64,000 bases of DNA, taken from assembly GCA_018607905.1 (NCBI GenBank), contig JABBAP010000025.1:52067-116066 (forward strand), in the 5' to 3' direction. This stretch comes from Paracoccaceae bacterium (GTDB lineage: Bacteria; Pseudomonadota; Alphaproteobacteria; Rhodobacterales; Rhodobacteraceae). This document shows positions 54,293 to 64,000 of this stretch, in pieces (positions within the stretch are counted from its first letter, which is position 1; each line of letters opens with the position of its first letter). A model generated the notes under the pieces. That model had not been told where the DNA came from. It was given only the letters and a program-made list of their open reading frames with translations, and searched no databases. The position numbers and the translations under genes were made by a program.

Positions 54293-55633
54293 ATGAACCA
54301 ACATTTTTCGGAAACCCGTAAGATTGATCCGACCAAGGGGGCGACCCTTGGCGATGGAACGCCAAACGATCTCAATCGTGTTGAAATTGGCCCGACGCAA
54401 TTGGCATTTGGCGAATGGGAAGCCGCTGGCTTGTCGCTGCCGAACCTGCAACGCATGCGCGAATTTCGCCATAAACGGCTGACCCAGCACGTGGTTGATC
54501 GCGATTATGGCGGGCTTTTGATGTTTGACCCGCTGAACATTCGGTACGCCACTGACACCACCAACATGCAGCTGTGGAACACCCACAACCCGTTTCGTGC
54601 CGTTCTGCTGTGCGCTGATGGGTACATGGTGATTTGGGATTACAAAAACGCGCCTTTCTTGGCCGATTTCAACCCACTTGTGAGAGAAAGTCGATCTGGC
54701 GCGTCGATGTTCTATTTTTCGTCTGGGGACAAAGTGGAGCAAGGCGCAGAGAGTTTTGTTGCCCAAGTAAGTGAGTTGATGGCCGAACACGCAGGCACAA
54801 ACAAAAGACTGGCTGTCGACAAAATAATGGTCCCTGGTTTGCGCGCTTTAGAACGCGCCGGTTTTGAGGTTATGGAGGGTGAAGAAGTCACCGAGAAATC
54901 GCGGTCTGTAAAAGGACCTGACGAGATATTGGCACTGCGTTGCGCCCAACACGCCTGCGAAACGGCTTGTTTTGAAATGGAGAACGCCACCCGCGAAGGC
55001 GTTCCAATGGGCAATATGTCAGAAGATGACATTTGGTCGGTATTACACAAAGAAAACATTCGTCGTGGTGGTGAATGGATTGAAACGCGGCTCTTGGCGT
55101 CGGGCCCACGTACAAATCCGTGGTTCCAAGAATGTGGTCCGCGCATTGTTCAGAACAATGAAATTGTCGCCTTTGATACCGATTTGGTGGGATCGTACGG
55201 CATGTGCGTTGATATCAGTCGGACATGGTGGGTTGGGGATCTGAAACCGCGCCAGGATATGGTTGATGCCATGAAACACGGCCACGAACACATCATGACG
55301 AATATGGATATGCTGAAACCCGGCGTTTCGTTCAAAGAACTTGTTCATGGTGGTCATCAGCTTGATCCGAATTTTCAAAGGTTAAAATACGGTTGTAAAA
55401 TGCACGGCGTTGGTTTGTGTGATGAATGGCCGTTGATCGCCTATCCCGATAAATATGTCGAAGGCGCGTTTGAATATGAACTGGAGGCTGGCATGGTTTT
55501 ATGTGTCGAGGCCTTGATTAGCCCAGATGGTGGTGATTTCTCGATTAAGTTAGAAGATCAGGTGCTGATTACCGAAGATGGGTACGAAAACCTAACGAGT
55601 TACCCATTTGATCCAGCCCTGATGGGCGTGTGA
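54293..55633 (+). CDS. dddP: dimethylsulfoniopropionate lyase DddP (M24 fold)
   Basis: 446 residues from ATG 54293, preceded by AAGGAG. Counted from this start, the metal ligands reported for Ruegeria lacuscaerulensis DddP fall at the same numbers: Asp295, Asp297, Asp307, His371, Glu406 and Glu421, with the catalytic Asp377 (GLCDEWP) and Tyr366. DddP cleaves DMSP to acrylate and dimethyl sulfide. It follows an ABC transporter and ends at a bidirectional terminator. Ectoine hydrolase and prolidase are M24 relatives, but the full set of DddP residues and length argue for the lyase. Confidence 0.93.
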   Translation: MNQHFSETRKIDPTKGATLGDGTPNDLNRVEIGPTQLAFGEWEAAGLSLPNLQRMREFRHKRLTQHVVDRDYGGLLMFDPLNIRYATDTTNMQLWNTHNPFRAVLLCADGYMVIWDYKNAPFLADFNPLVRESRSGASMFYFSSGDKVEQGAESFVAQVSELMAEHAGTNKRLAVDKIMVPGLRALERAGFEVMEGEEVTEKSRSVKGPDEILALRCAQHACETACFEMENATREGVPMGNMSEDDIWSVLHKENIRRGGEWIETRLLASGPRTNPWFQECGPRIVQNNEIVAFDTDLVGSYGMCVDISRTWWVGDLKPRQDMVDAMKHGHEHIMTNMDMLKPGVSFKELVHGGHQLDPNFQRLKYGCKMHGVGLCDEWPLIAYPDKYVEGAFEYELEAGMVLCVEALISPDGGDFSIKLEDQVLITEDGYENLTSYPFDPALMGV

Positions 55634-55649
55634 AATAGATATACGTACA

Positions 55650-55679
55650 AAAAAGGCGCCGTTGGAAGGGCGCCTTTTT
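55650..55679. terminator. bidirectional terminator between dddP and clpX
   Basis: AAAAAGGCGCC pairs with GGCGCCTTTTT around an 8-base loop. A- and T-runs at both ends suit the + strand dddP and the - strand clpX transcripts. Confidence 0.9.
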
Positions 55680-55699
55680 AATTCTAAAACCGAGGTTTT

Positions 55700-56968
55700 T
55701 TAGCTGGCTGTTGCAGATTCTTCTTCTACAACATCTGCATAAACGATGAGTGGCTCAGCAACACGGCTGACAGCCTCTTCGTTCACAACAACGTCGACAA
55801 CGTTTTCCAATCCTGGCAGTTCAAACATCGTATTCAACAGAATGTCTTCCATGATCGACCGCAATCCACGGGCGCCTGTTTTGCGTTCAATCGCGCGTTT
55901 TGCAATGGCGACCAGCGCATCATCGGTGAACTTCAATTGCGCATCTTCCAGCTCGAACAAGCGTTGGTATTGTTTAACCAGTGCGTTCTTTGGCTCGGAC
56001 AGGATTGTAACAAGCGCATCTTCGTCCAAATCGGTCAGCGTTGCAATCACGGGCAAACGGCCAACAAATTCTGGGATCAGACCGAATTTCAACAAATCTT
56101 CGGGTTCTAGATCCGTGAAAACCTCACCGACGCCGCGCGTGTCCTCTTTTTGAACATCGGCACCAAATCCGATGGATGACCCTTTGCCACGTTGGCCGAT
56201 AATCTTTTCGAGACCCGCAAATGCGCCACCACAGATGAACAGGATGTTCGTGGTGTCCACTTGTAAGAATTCTTGTTGAGGATGCTTACGCCCGCCTTGT
56301 GGCGGTACTGAGGCAACCGTGCCTTCCATGATCTTCAAAAGAGCTTGTTGAACGCCCTCCCCGCTTACATCACGGGTGATGGAAGGGTTGTCAGACTTGC
56401 GTGTAATCTTATCGACCTCGTCGATGTAAACGATACCGCGCTGCGCTCGTTCAACGTTGTATTCAGATGCTTGGAGCAATTTCAAAATGATGTTTTCAAC
56501 GTCTTCGCCAACGTAACCTGCTTCGGTCAATGTGGTGGCATCCGCCATCGTGAACGGAACATCCAGAATGCGCGCCAAAGTTTGCGCCAACAGTGTTTTA
56601 CCGCAGCCTGTTGGGCCGATCAGCATGATGTTGGATTTTGCCAATTCAATTTCAGAGTTCTTTTCGGCGTGATTTAGCCGTTTATAGTGGTTGTGTACCG
56701 CCACCGATAGTACGCGTTTGGCCATAGATTGGCCGATGACATAGTCATCCAGAACCTGGCAAATTTCTTGCGGTGTTGGGACGCCATCACCAGATTTTAC
56801 CAGACCTGATTTTGCTTCTTCGCGGATGATATCCATGCACAATTCGACACATTCATCGCAGATAAACACTGTCGGACCTGCAATCAATTTGCGAACTTCG
56901 TGCTGGCTTTTGCCGCAAAAAGAGCAATACAGCGTATTTTTCGCGTCGCCGTTGCTTGAATTAGCCAT
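55700..56968 (-). CDS. clpX: ATP-dependent Clp protease ATP-binding subunit ClpX
   Basis: 422 residues from ATG 56968 ([17 protein letters not shown]). Zinc-binding domain with CSFCGKSQ and [10 protein letters not shown], Walker A GPTGCGKT, Walker B VYIDEVDK, and the IGF-type ClpP loop region. ClpX unfolds substrates and feeds ClpP. It lies about 220 bases downstream of clpP on the - strand. Confidence 0.97.
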   Translation of the reverse strand: MANSSNGDAKNTLYCSFCGKSQHEVRKLIAGPTVFICDECVELCMDIIREEAKSGLVKSGDGVPTPQEICQVLDDYVIGQSMAKRVLSVAVHNHYKRLNHAEKNSEIELAKSNIMLIGPTGCGKTLLAQTLARILDVPFTMADATTLTEAGYVGEDVENIILKLLQASEYNVERAQRGIVYIDEVDKITRKSDNPSITRDVSGEGVQQALLKIMEGTVASVPPQGGRKHPQQEFLQVDTTNILFICGGAFAGLEKIIGQRGKGSSIGFGADVQKEDTRGVGEVFTDLEPEDLLKFGLIPEFVGRLPVIATLTDLDEDALVTILSEPKNALVKQYQRLFELEDAQLKFTDDALVAIAKRAIERKTGARGLRSIMEDILLNTMFELPGLENVVDVVVNEEAVSRVAEPLIVYADVVEEESATAS

Positions 56969-57190
56969 AAAAATTCTCCGCTCTTTTACTTGCCCGATCC
57001 CGTTCATAGTGACGAGTTAGCCAGTGTTTTATCACCTTATTCTTGCCACCGTATGGCAGAAATAAACTGGGTACAATGCCGATTTTCCAACGATTTGACG
57101 AACAGAGATCGTATAAGCAAAGGCCCCGCAATCACACGAGGTGACTGCGGATACTTAACATCGATTTGTGAACAAACCTTTTAGATGTGC

Positions 57191-57820
<630 letters not shown>

Positions 57821-57958
57821 TTTTGTAGGCCTGTATTTGGATGTGAAAATCGGGTTTGGCTAACTGTAGTTTGGTCCGTTGATACCTTCAAGGCGTCAAA
57901 ACATAGTTAACAGCGAAAAGGACTGTTCCGTTTGAGAAGCCAACCTTTGTGCCAAACA

Positions 57959-57987
57959 AAAAAGGCGCCACAAACGGGCGCCTTTTT
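57959..57987 (-). terminator. intrinsic terminator after tig
   Basis: GGCGCC arms with A/T flanks (57959-57969 and 57977-57987) and a 7-base loop lie 18 bases past the tig stop. On the - strand a T-run follows. The stem is nearly identical to the dddP/clpX terminator. Confidence 0.85.
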
Positions 57988-58005
57988 CTTTAAGATTGTA
58001 ACGGC

Positions 58006-59340
58006 TTAGGCGTCGTTTTCCAAATCCTCAACTGCTTTTTGCAGATTCTCTTTGGTTGTTTTCTTTTCTTTTACTTCGGCCAGCTCGATGATGTAATCAA
58101 CGACTTTGTCTTCAAAGATAGGCGCGCGCATTTGCTGTTGCATTTGCTCATTTTGTTGAAGGAATTCAAAGAACTGACGCTCTTGGCCTGGATACTGCTG
58201 TGCTTGCTGCATCGCAGCTTGCTGCATTTCAGCGTCTGTTACCGTGATCTCTTGCTTAGAGCCAATCTCGGCCAACAACAGACCCAAACGAACGCGGCGT
58301 TCAGCCAAGCCAGTGTGTTCTGCTGTGGTCTCAATCTCTGGGTGATCGTGGCCTTCAACTTCAGGGTTGTCTTCGTGCCAAAGGCTGTGAGCAATTGAAT
58401 TTGCTTCGTTTTCTACCAATGTCGGTGGCAGATCAAACGATACCAATTTCGCCAATTCGTCCATCAATTGACGCTTCATAACCATGCGCGCCGCGCCGGT
58501 GTATTCGTCTTGCAAACGCTCAGTGATCTTTGTTTTCAAGTCAGCGAGGTCGTCGGCACCAAATTTAACAGCCAACTCATCGTTGATTTCTGCTGCTGCC
58601 GGAGCCTTAACTTCGTTCACTTTACACTCAAAAACAGCGTCTTTGCCTGCGAGGTGTTCAGCGTTGTATTCCTCAGGGAATTTCACTTTAACTTCAACGT
58701 CATCGCCAACTTTTGCGCCAACCAATTGCTCTTCAAAACCAGGGATAAAGCTGTTTGAACCAAGCACCAGTGGATAGTCTTCGCCAGCGCCGCCTTCAAA
58801 AGCTTCGCCGTCTACTTTACCCAAGAAGTTGATCACCACTTGGTCGCCGTCTTTGGCTTTGGAACCCTTCTTGCGATCTTCAAAGTTTTGCGCGCTTTCA
58901 GCAAGGTTGCTAAGGGCGTCGTCAACGTCTTTGTCATCGATTTTTGCAACAAGTTTTTCCAGCTTAACTGCGGAGAAATCTGCTTCAGGAACAATAGGTA
59001 ACGCCTCGTAGTTCAAGGAAACTTCGACGTCGTCGCCCTCTTTCCATTCGTCGTTTGTCATCTTCACATCTGGCTGCATCGCTGGCTTGTCGCCTGTTGC
59101 TTCGAAGTGATCGCTCATCGCGCCGTCAATGCTTTCTTGCATCGCTTCGCCGAGAACGGATTTGCCGAATTGTTTTTTCAGCAGTGCCATCGGAACTTTG
59201 CCTTTACGGAACCCTTTGATCTCCACGTTCGGCTGTGCTTCTTTCAGCTTTTCTGTAACTTTATCTTCCAGCTCTGCTGCGGAAAGCGTGATCGAATAGC
59301 CGCGCTTCAGGCCTTCGTTAAGTGTTTCAGTTACCTGCAT
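58006..59340 (-). CDS. tig: trigger factor
   Basis: 444 residues. Ribosome-binding region with [14 protein letters not shown]-type PPIase domain (about 160-245, [20 protein letters not shown]) and a helical C-terminal chaperone region ending in acidic residues. Trigger factor binds nascent chains at the exit tunnel. It precedes clpP on the - strand but is separated by a terminator. Confidence 0.96.
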   Translation of the reverse strand: MQVTETLNEGLKRGYSITLSAAELEDKVTEKLKEAQPNVEIKGFRKGKVPMALLKKQFGKSVLGEAMQESIDGAMSDHFEATGDKPAMQPDVKMTNDEWKEGDDVEVSLNYEALPIVPEADFSAVKLEKLVAKIDDKDVDDALSNLAESAQNFEDRKKGSKAKDGDQVVINFLGKVDGEAFEGGAGEDYPLVLGSNSFIPGFEEQLVGAKVGDDVEVKVKFPEEYNAEHLAGKDAVFECKVNEVKAPAAAEINDELAVKFGADDLADLKTKITERLQDEYTGAARMVMKRQLMDELAKLVSFDLPPTLVENEANSIAHSLWHEDNPEVEGHDHPEIETTAEHTGLAERRVRLGLLLAEIGSKQEITVTDAEMQQAAMQQAQQYPGQERQFFEFLQQNEQMQQQMRAPIFEDKVVDYIIELAEVKEKKTTKENLQKAVEDLENDA

Positions 59341-59491
59341 TTTTCTTCCTTCATCAGGCCGGAGGTGTCCGGTTCAACATGGTCTAGCTGATCGGATCAG
59401 CCTTGAATTTCGGTGGCTTATCAAAGCCTTGCGCCTCTCGATGTTTCTTTGAAACATCTGCCGGCTTCCTTTTTGCAAAGGCAAAAAGTCG

Positions 59492-59576
59492 TGGTACGGG
59501 TGGAGGGACTTGAACCCCCACGCCTTGCGGCGCTTGGACCTAAACCAAGTGCGTCTACCAATTCCGCCACACCCGC
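59492..59576 (-). tRNA. tRNA-Leu (anticodon UAG)
   Basis: 85 bases on the - strand, with CCA encoded at 59492-59494. The anticodon stem CTTGG/CCAAG encloses TTTAGGT, giving UAG at 59540-59542, which reads CUN codons. The long variable arm GCGCCGCAAGGCGT and the T-loop GGTTCAAGTC mark a class II tRNA-Leu. The acceptor stem begins with a G-U pair. Confidence 0.96.
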
Positions 59577-59753
59577 ATAACCTTGTCGAGCAGCCAAAAG
59601 CTGCCCGTCAATTCGGCGTCCTTCTAACAAGTGTTTTCAGGCTTGGCGAGTGGAAAATTCATCAATCGTCTGGGGGCGTTGCGTGGGCCTGTTTCTGGAC
59701 GCAACACCCCGCGCAACACCAGCCTGCGCAAAAATTGCTTTTCGGGCGAAAAA
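59577..59753. other. intergenic region upstream of tRNA-Leu
   Basis: No gene is supportable here. GCAACACC occurs at 59701 and 59713, close to the 11-bp repeat array that follows. The tRNA promoter should lie within the first 60 bases, but no convincing element was found. Confidence 0.45.
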
Positions 59754-59806
59754 GGCTGCAAAGCGTATGCAAAGTGTATGCAAAGTGTATGGCACGTGTA
59801 TGGCAC
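59754..59806 (-). repeat. five tandem 11-bp units, copy B (inverted relative to copy A)
   Basis: On the + strand: GGCTGCAAA, GCGTATGCAAA, GTGTATGCAAA, GTGTATGGCAC, GTGTATGGCAC. The reverse complement reproduces copy A at 47921-47975 unit for unit. The 3' unit pair is perfect. AGTGTTGCGT follows within a few bases on the + strand in both copies. It lies between tRNA-Leu and the nnr gene, 74 bases past the stop of the latter. Confidence 0.8.
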
Positions 59807-59879
59807 TTTTCAGTGTTGCGTTAATTATTATGCACAGAACGCTTACCGAGCAGCGCGGGCCTAGGGCAACTCGTTAACC

Positions 59880-61508
59880 CTATAAACCGAGGTCGCGGAG
59901 CACGGCGGGCAGTTGTTCTGGGATGTCTTCTGCGATCAAACCCGCCCCGAATTTCAGCGCGCATTCCACATGCAGCCAAGCGGCGGTCTCGGCGGCCTGC
60001 ATCGGATCAAAGCCACGTGCGAGCAGGCCTGCGATGAAACCAGCCAGCACGTCCCCCGATCCCGCTGTCGCGAGCCACGGCGCAGCGCGATCGTAATGGG
60101 CGGAGTTGATGGAGGCCCTGCCCTGTGGGTCGGCAATGACGGTGTCTGCGCCTTTGAACAGCACAACACACCCCGCGCGTTTGGCAGCGTCGCGCGTGGC
60201 GTCTACTTTGCTGTAGGCGGGGCCTGTTGTGGCGGTTTCCATGAGTTTGACGTGAATGTCAGGGAACAAGCGTTTGAATTCGCCGCCGTGCGGGGTGAGG
60301 ACGCAATCTTTGTGGATGTGTTTGAACAGATCGTCGGGCGTGTCTTTGAATGCAGTAAGGGCATCGGCATCAAGCACGGTGTTTTTGCCCGTTCTTAACG
60401 CCGTTTTAACCATCGCACGGGTAAAGTTGAAATCGAGCCCTCCAGACTCACTTTCGCGTGCAAACCCTGGTCCGATACAAATTGAGGAGATTCTATCGTC
60501 TGAAAACAGTGTTTTGAATTGATCCGTCGTGTCCATTTTGCGCAGCATGATGGCCGTTAGCTGTGCCGCGTTTTCTGGCAGCGCGTCGGAGGGACTGGCG
60601 ATGGTAACTAGCCCTGCGCCGATTTTGAGCGCGCCCCGTGCGGCAAGACGTGCAGCGCCTGTTTTGGTTGCTGGGCCTGAGGCAATGAGGGCGTGACCGT
60701 GGGAGAATTTATTTGTGCCGTGATGAAGTTCGCTAATATTCCCTTTTGCAAGTGTCTGAGAATAGTGAATCCAATTGATTGGGGAGTTTTGATGCGCTGG
60801 CTGCGAAAGTCCTTCAAAGGCCTTGCGGGCATCTCCAAAATCATCCCAGATCGAAACACCTATTTCTGCAAGATAAAGTTTGCCACAGAAGTAAGGAGCA
60901 TCATGCAAAAAGTGGCCCAGCTTTAAACTTCCTGTGGCCACAGTTAGGTCGGCAGACGAGCAGTGTTCCAATGTTCGGCCGCTGTCCGAACAAATTCCTG
61001 AAGGAAGGTCGATTGACACAATTTTTGCAGGATTTTCCCCTGTTAACCTTACTTCTAGGCACAGCCATCGAAGCAAATCAGAAATCTCTCCAACCCCTGA
61101 GCGATTAAGTCCGCAGCCGAAAATGGCGTCGATTATCAGTTCTGGATTTTCTATGCGCTGCCCCAAATCAGAGTGTTTTTGAAGGCCTCCGAGTTTCATC
61201 CATCTGTCCAGCTTCACCTTCGCATCCGCTGGCAATTTCTCCGCATCACCGTACAAAAATACCTCAACCTCCCAGCCCCAGTCCTTTAACAAACGCGCGA
61301 CGACGAAACCGTCGCCGCCGTTGTTTCCGGGGCCGCATAAAACAACGGCGCGGTGACTGGTTTTTTTGAGGTCTGGCCATTCTTCAAAAATCGCTTCAAC
61401 TACGCCCTGCCCTGCGCGTTCCATCAGTTCCAATCCTGTGACTTTGCCGCTGTCGATGGCGGCGTGTTCGATGGCGCGCATTTGGGCGGCGGTCAGGAGT
61501 TCGGTCAT
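59880..61508 (-). CDS. nnr: bifunctional NAD(P)H-hydrate epimerase / ADP-dependent dehydratase
   Basis: 542 residues from ATG 61508 (MTELLTAAQMRAIEHAA). The N-terminal YjeF_N epimerase half (about 1-215) has CGPGNNGGDGFVVARLL. The C-terminal dehydratase half has VLDADAL, LTPHGGEFKRL and the catalytic TAGSGDVLAG. It repairs hydrated NADH and NADPH. It diverges from glnB. Confidence 0.94.
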   Translation of the reverse strand: MTELLTAAQMRAIEHAAIDSGKVTGLELMERAGQGVVEAIFEEWPDLKKTSHRAVVLCGPGNNGGDGFVVARLLKDWGWEVEVFLYGDAEKLPADAKVKLDRWMKLGGLQKHSDLGQRIENPELIIDAIFGCGLNRSGVGEISDLLRWLCLEVRLTGENPAKIVSIDLPSGICSDSGRTLEHCSSADLTVATGSLKLGHFLHDAPYFCGKLYLAEIGVSIWDDFGDARKAFEGLSQPAHQNSPINWIHYSQTLAKGNISELHHGTNKFSHGHALIASGPATKTGAARLAARGALKIGAGLVTIASPSDALPENAAQLTAIMLRKMDTTDQFKTLFSDDRISSICIGPGFARESESGGLDFNFTRAMVKTALRTGKNTVLDADALTAFKDTPDDLFKHIHKDCVLTPHGGEFKRLFPDIHVKLMETATTGPAYSKVDATRDAAKRAGCVVLFKGADTVIADPQGRASINSAHYDRAAPWLATAGSGDVLAGFIAGLLARGFDPMQAAETAAWLHVECALKFGAGLIAEDIPEQLPAVLRDLGL

Positions 61509-61529
61509 GTTGGAATCTTCTCTGATTGA

Positions 61530-62009
<480 letters not shown>

Positions 62010-62053
62010 CGTTGGGCGAACGACATAATATCTATCAGTAAGGAAATGTAGAA

Positions 62054-63460
62054 ATGAATGTAAAAGACGTCATGAAAATGATCGCAGACGAAGACGTGGC
62101 CTACGTCGACGTTCGCTTTACCGATCCGCGCGGCAAGTTGCAGCACGTGACGATCATTGTGGATGAAATCGACGAAGATTTCTTTGAAGATGGGTTCATG
62201 TTTGATGGATCATCCATCGCGGGTTGGAAATCTATTGAAGAATCCGACATGAAGCTGATCCCTGATCCGTCTTCTGTTTACCTCGATCCATTCTACGCCG
62301 AGAAAACACTGTGCGTGCATTGTTCGGTTGTTGAGCCAGATACAGGCGCATCTTACGAGCGTGATCCGCGATCCACTGCGGAACGTGCAGAGGCGTATTT
62401 GATTTCAACTGGGATTGGTGATCAATCTTTTTGGGGCCCAGAAGCCGAGTTCTTCTTGTTTGATGACGTGCGTTTTTCCAATTCAATCAACAAAGTATCC
62501 TACGAAGTTGATGCAGCGGATGCGTCTTGGAACACAGACACCCAGTATGAAATGGGCAACATGGGCCACCGCCCCGGCCTTAAGGGTGGGTATTTCCCAG
62601 TAAACCCAATTGATGCGGCACAGGATTTGCGTTCCGAAATGCTGTCGACGATGAAATCCATCGGGATGAAAGTTGATAAACACCATCATGAGGTTGCGTC
62701 TTGTCAGCACGAGCTGGGTTTGGTGTTTGGTTCCTTGACCAAGCAAGCGGATGAGCTGCAAAAATACAAATACATCGTGCACAATGTGGCGCATGCCTAT
62801 GGCAAGTCTGCGACGTTCATGCCGAAACCGATTTACGGTGACAACGGCACGGGCATGCACGTGAATATGTCGATCTGGAAAGAGGGTAAGCCCTTGTTTG
62901 CAGGTGATAAATACGCAGATCTTAGCCAAGAAGCGCTATATTTTATCGGTGGCATTCTGAAACACGCGAAATCGCTGAATGCGTTCACGAACCCCGCGAC
63001 AAACAGCTACAAACGCCTGATCCCTGGCTTTGAAGCCCCTGTTTTGCGCGCTTATTCCGCAAGCAACCGATCTGGTTGTGTGCGTATTCCGTGGTCTGAA
63101 TCCCCCAAGGCAAAACGTGTAGAAGCACGCTTCCCTGACCCAGCGGCCAACCCATACTTGTGCTTTGCGGCCCTGTTGATGGCGGGCCTTGACGGGATCA
63201 CAAACAAAATCGACCCGGGCGAAGCATCAGACAAAGATCTGTATGATCTGCCACCAGAAGAGCTGGCGGGTATCCCAACGGTTTGTTCGTCTTTGCGCGA
63301 AGCCTTGGACGAGCTGGAAAAAGACATGGATTACCTGACCGAGGGCGGCGTGTTCACGCGCGAACAAATCGAAGGTTACATGGCGCTGAAATGGGAAGAA
63401 GTGTACACATACGAACACACACCGCACCCTGTTGAGTTTGGCATGTATTACTCCTGCTAA
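62054..63460 (+). CDS. glnA: glutamine synthetase, type I
   Basis: 468 residues, standard for GSI. Catalytic-site motifs: [16 protein letters not shown], the ATP site [12 protein letters not shown], and the adenylylation site at Tyr397 ([11 protein letters not shown]), which falls at the canonical position. It condenses glutamate with ammonia using ATP. Activity is thus subject to GlnE-type adenylylation. The transcript ends at the terminator at 63481. Confidence 0.98.
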   Translation: MNVKDVMKMIADEDVAYVDVRFTDPRGKLQHVTIIVDEIDEDFFEDGFMFDGSSIAGWKSIEESDMKLIPDPSSVYLDPFYAEKTLCVHCSVVEPDTGASYERDPRSTAERAEAYLISTGIGDQSFWGPEAEFFLFDDVRFSNSINKVSYEVDAADASWNTDTQYEMGNMGHRPGLKGGYFPVNPIDAAQDLRSEMLSTMKSIGMKVDKHHHEVASCQHELGLVFGSLTKQADELQKYKYIVHNVAHAYGKSATFMPKPIYGDNGTGMHVNMSIWKEGKPLFAGDKYADLSQEALYFIGGILKHAKSLNAFTNPATNSYKRLIPGFEAPVLRAYSASNRSGCVRIPWSESPKAKRVEARFPDPAANPYLCFAALLMAGLDGITNKIDPGEASDKDLYDLPPEELAGIPTVCSSLREALDELEKDMDYLTEGGVFTREQIEGYMALKWEEVYTYEHTPHPVEFGMYYSC

Positions 63461-63480
63461 TTTTAGTGGTTTTTAAATTG

Positions 63481-63511
63481 AAAGGCGTTCCAATTTGGAG
63501 CGCCTTTTTTT
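63481..63511 (+). terminator. intrinsic terminator after glnA
   Basis: AAAGGCGTTCC pairs with GGAGCGCCTTT (one G-U pair) around AATTT, followed by a run of T. Ends the glnBA operon 20 bases past the stop. Confidence 0.9.
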
Positions 63512-63539
63512 GTGGCGTCAGTGTGCTAGGTTTTCAGGT

Positions 63540-64000
63540 ATGAAACATGGTTTACTTGCATTGGCGGTTTGCGCCCTGCCGATTGGCGCATCTGGCGCGG
63601 ATTGTTCGCGCGATGCGATGTTGGTGTTTGATGGGTCAGGATCGATGGCGACCCTTGCGGCGGAGGCGCCGTTTTCGCGCCGCATTGATGATGCACGAAA
63701 CGCGTTGGCGCAATCCCTGCCCCGCATTGTGCCCTATCGCCGTGTTGGGCTGGTGGTTTATGGGCCGGGTCCGCTGGGCCCTTGTGAAAATGTCGATGTT
63801 CGTTTGATGCCGCAAGTTAACGCAGATTTGGACATCTTGGCGCAGGTTTCTGGCGTGGAACCGGAAGGCGATACTCCGATGAGCCAAGCCATTGATGCTG
63901 CGGTAGATGTTTTGCGTGATCGCGGCGGCGGAGATATCGTAGTTGTGACCGACGGTCGCCAAACCTGCGGTGATGCCTGCAAAAACACGGCGCAATACGC
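63540..64000 (+). CDS. VWA-domain protein, N-terminal part (cut by window end)
   Basis: Open from ATG 63540 to the end of the window, 153 residues visible. A signal peptide (MKHGLLALAVCALPIGASGA) implies export. The MIDAS motif DGSGSMA begins at about residue 31; a Thr in GDTPMS and TDGRQ complete the metal site. Four Cys are visible, consistent with periplasmic disulfides. Function unknown; related secreted VWA proteins bind other proteins or envelope components. Confidence 0.85.
   Translation, partial: MKHGLLALAVCALPIGASGADCSRDAMLVFDGSGSMATLAAEAPFSRRIDDARNALAQSLPRIVPYRRVGLVVYGPGPLGPCENVDVRLMPQVNADLDILAQVSGVEPEGDTPMSQAIDAAVDVLRDRGGGDIVVVTDGRQTCGDACKNTAQY

Noticed and set aside
54293..55633. 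Prolidase or ectoine hydrolase (DoeA) as identity of the M24-fold protein
   Set aside because: Residue numbering and the full ligand and catalytic set match DddP exactly, and no ectoine genes are nearby.
59492..59576. tRNA-Leu as an integration site for a genomic island
   Set aside because: The sequence past its 3' end is the conserved tig gene and I found no direct repeat of the tRNA 3' end or integrase.

Overview
The window is a chromosomal segment of an alphaproteobacterium of the order Rhodobacterales, most likely a marine roseobacter. The evidence is the dusB-ntrB-ntrC-ntrY-ntrX-trkA-trkH-hfq-hflX order, NtrC and NtrX proteins without the GAFTGA loop, TRAP transport genes, and a DMSP lyase (DddP). 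GC content looks to be in the low-to-mid fifties by eye. Nearly all of the sequence is coding and no insertion sequence, prophage or CRISPR array was seen.

Layout. 1-10977: the end of dusB, then the nitrogen two-component systems ntrBC and ntrYX, K+ uptake (trkA, trkH), hfq and hflX, all on the + strand. 11087-21988: a molybdenum-hydroxylase (CO dehydrogenase-like) locus. It holds maturation genes (MoxR ATPase, a metallo-beta-lactamase-fold protein, VWA protein, XdhC-type protein, molybdopterin-binding/nucleotidyltransferase fusion), a GAF-Fis regulator, and the structural genes coxG-coxS-coxL-coxM. The large subunit carries the form II signature AYRGAGR, so CO is not an assured substrate. 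22052-23319: a LysR regulator and a divergent cold-shock-like protein. 23377-25925: ilvI-ilvH on the - strand, preceded by a textbook attenuator whose leader peptide contains Ile-Leu-Val-Leu-Val. 26319-31216: a TRAP transporter whose large subunit has a long soluble tail.

31280-43305: housekeeping and scattered metabolic genes (Nudix, penicillin acylase family, hydroxyacid dehydrogenase, DEAD-box helicase, alpha/beta hydrolase, rpe, DUF899, ArgO-like exporter, DUF502, and a psuK-psuG-hypothetical operon). 43465-45400: rpsB-tsf with promoter, leader and terminator. 45410-47857: tspO, a small ArsC/Spx-like gene and an M20 peptidase; a degenerate copy of the peptidase's 3' end lies on the other side of the ArsC gene. 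47921-55633: a DMSP-related block with a ThDP enzyme, 3-hydroxybutyrate dehydrogenase, a polar amino acid type ABC transporter and dddP. 55700-59576: clpX, clpP, tig and tRNA-Leu(UAG), - strand. 59880-64000: nnrE-nnrD fusion, glnB-glnA, and the start of a VWA-domain protein cut by the window end.

Themes. Nitrogen status (ntrBC, ntrYX, glnB, glnA) and transport of organic acids and amino acids dominate. All three NtrC-superfamily regulators here lack what is needed to drive sigma-54. The least explained structure is a ~54-bp element of five 11-bp units found twice, in opposite orientation, at 47921-47975 and 59754-59806. Other points worth a look are the ilv attenuator, the duplicated peptidase tail around the ArsC-like gene, a compositionally odd stretch inside tsf, and strong hairpins right after both binding-protein genes of the two transport operons.
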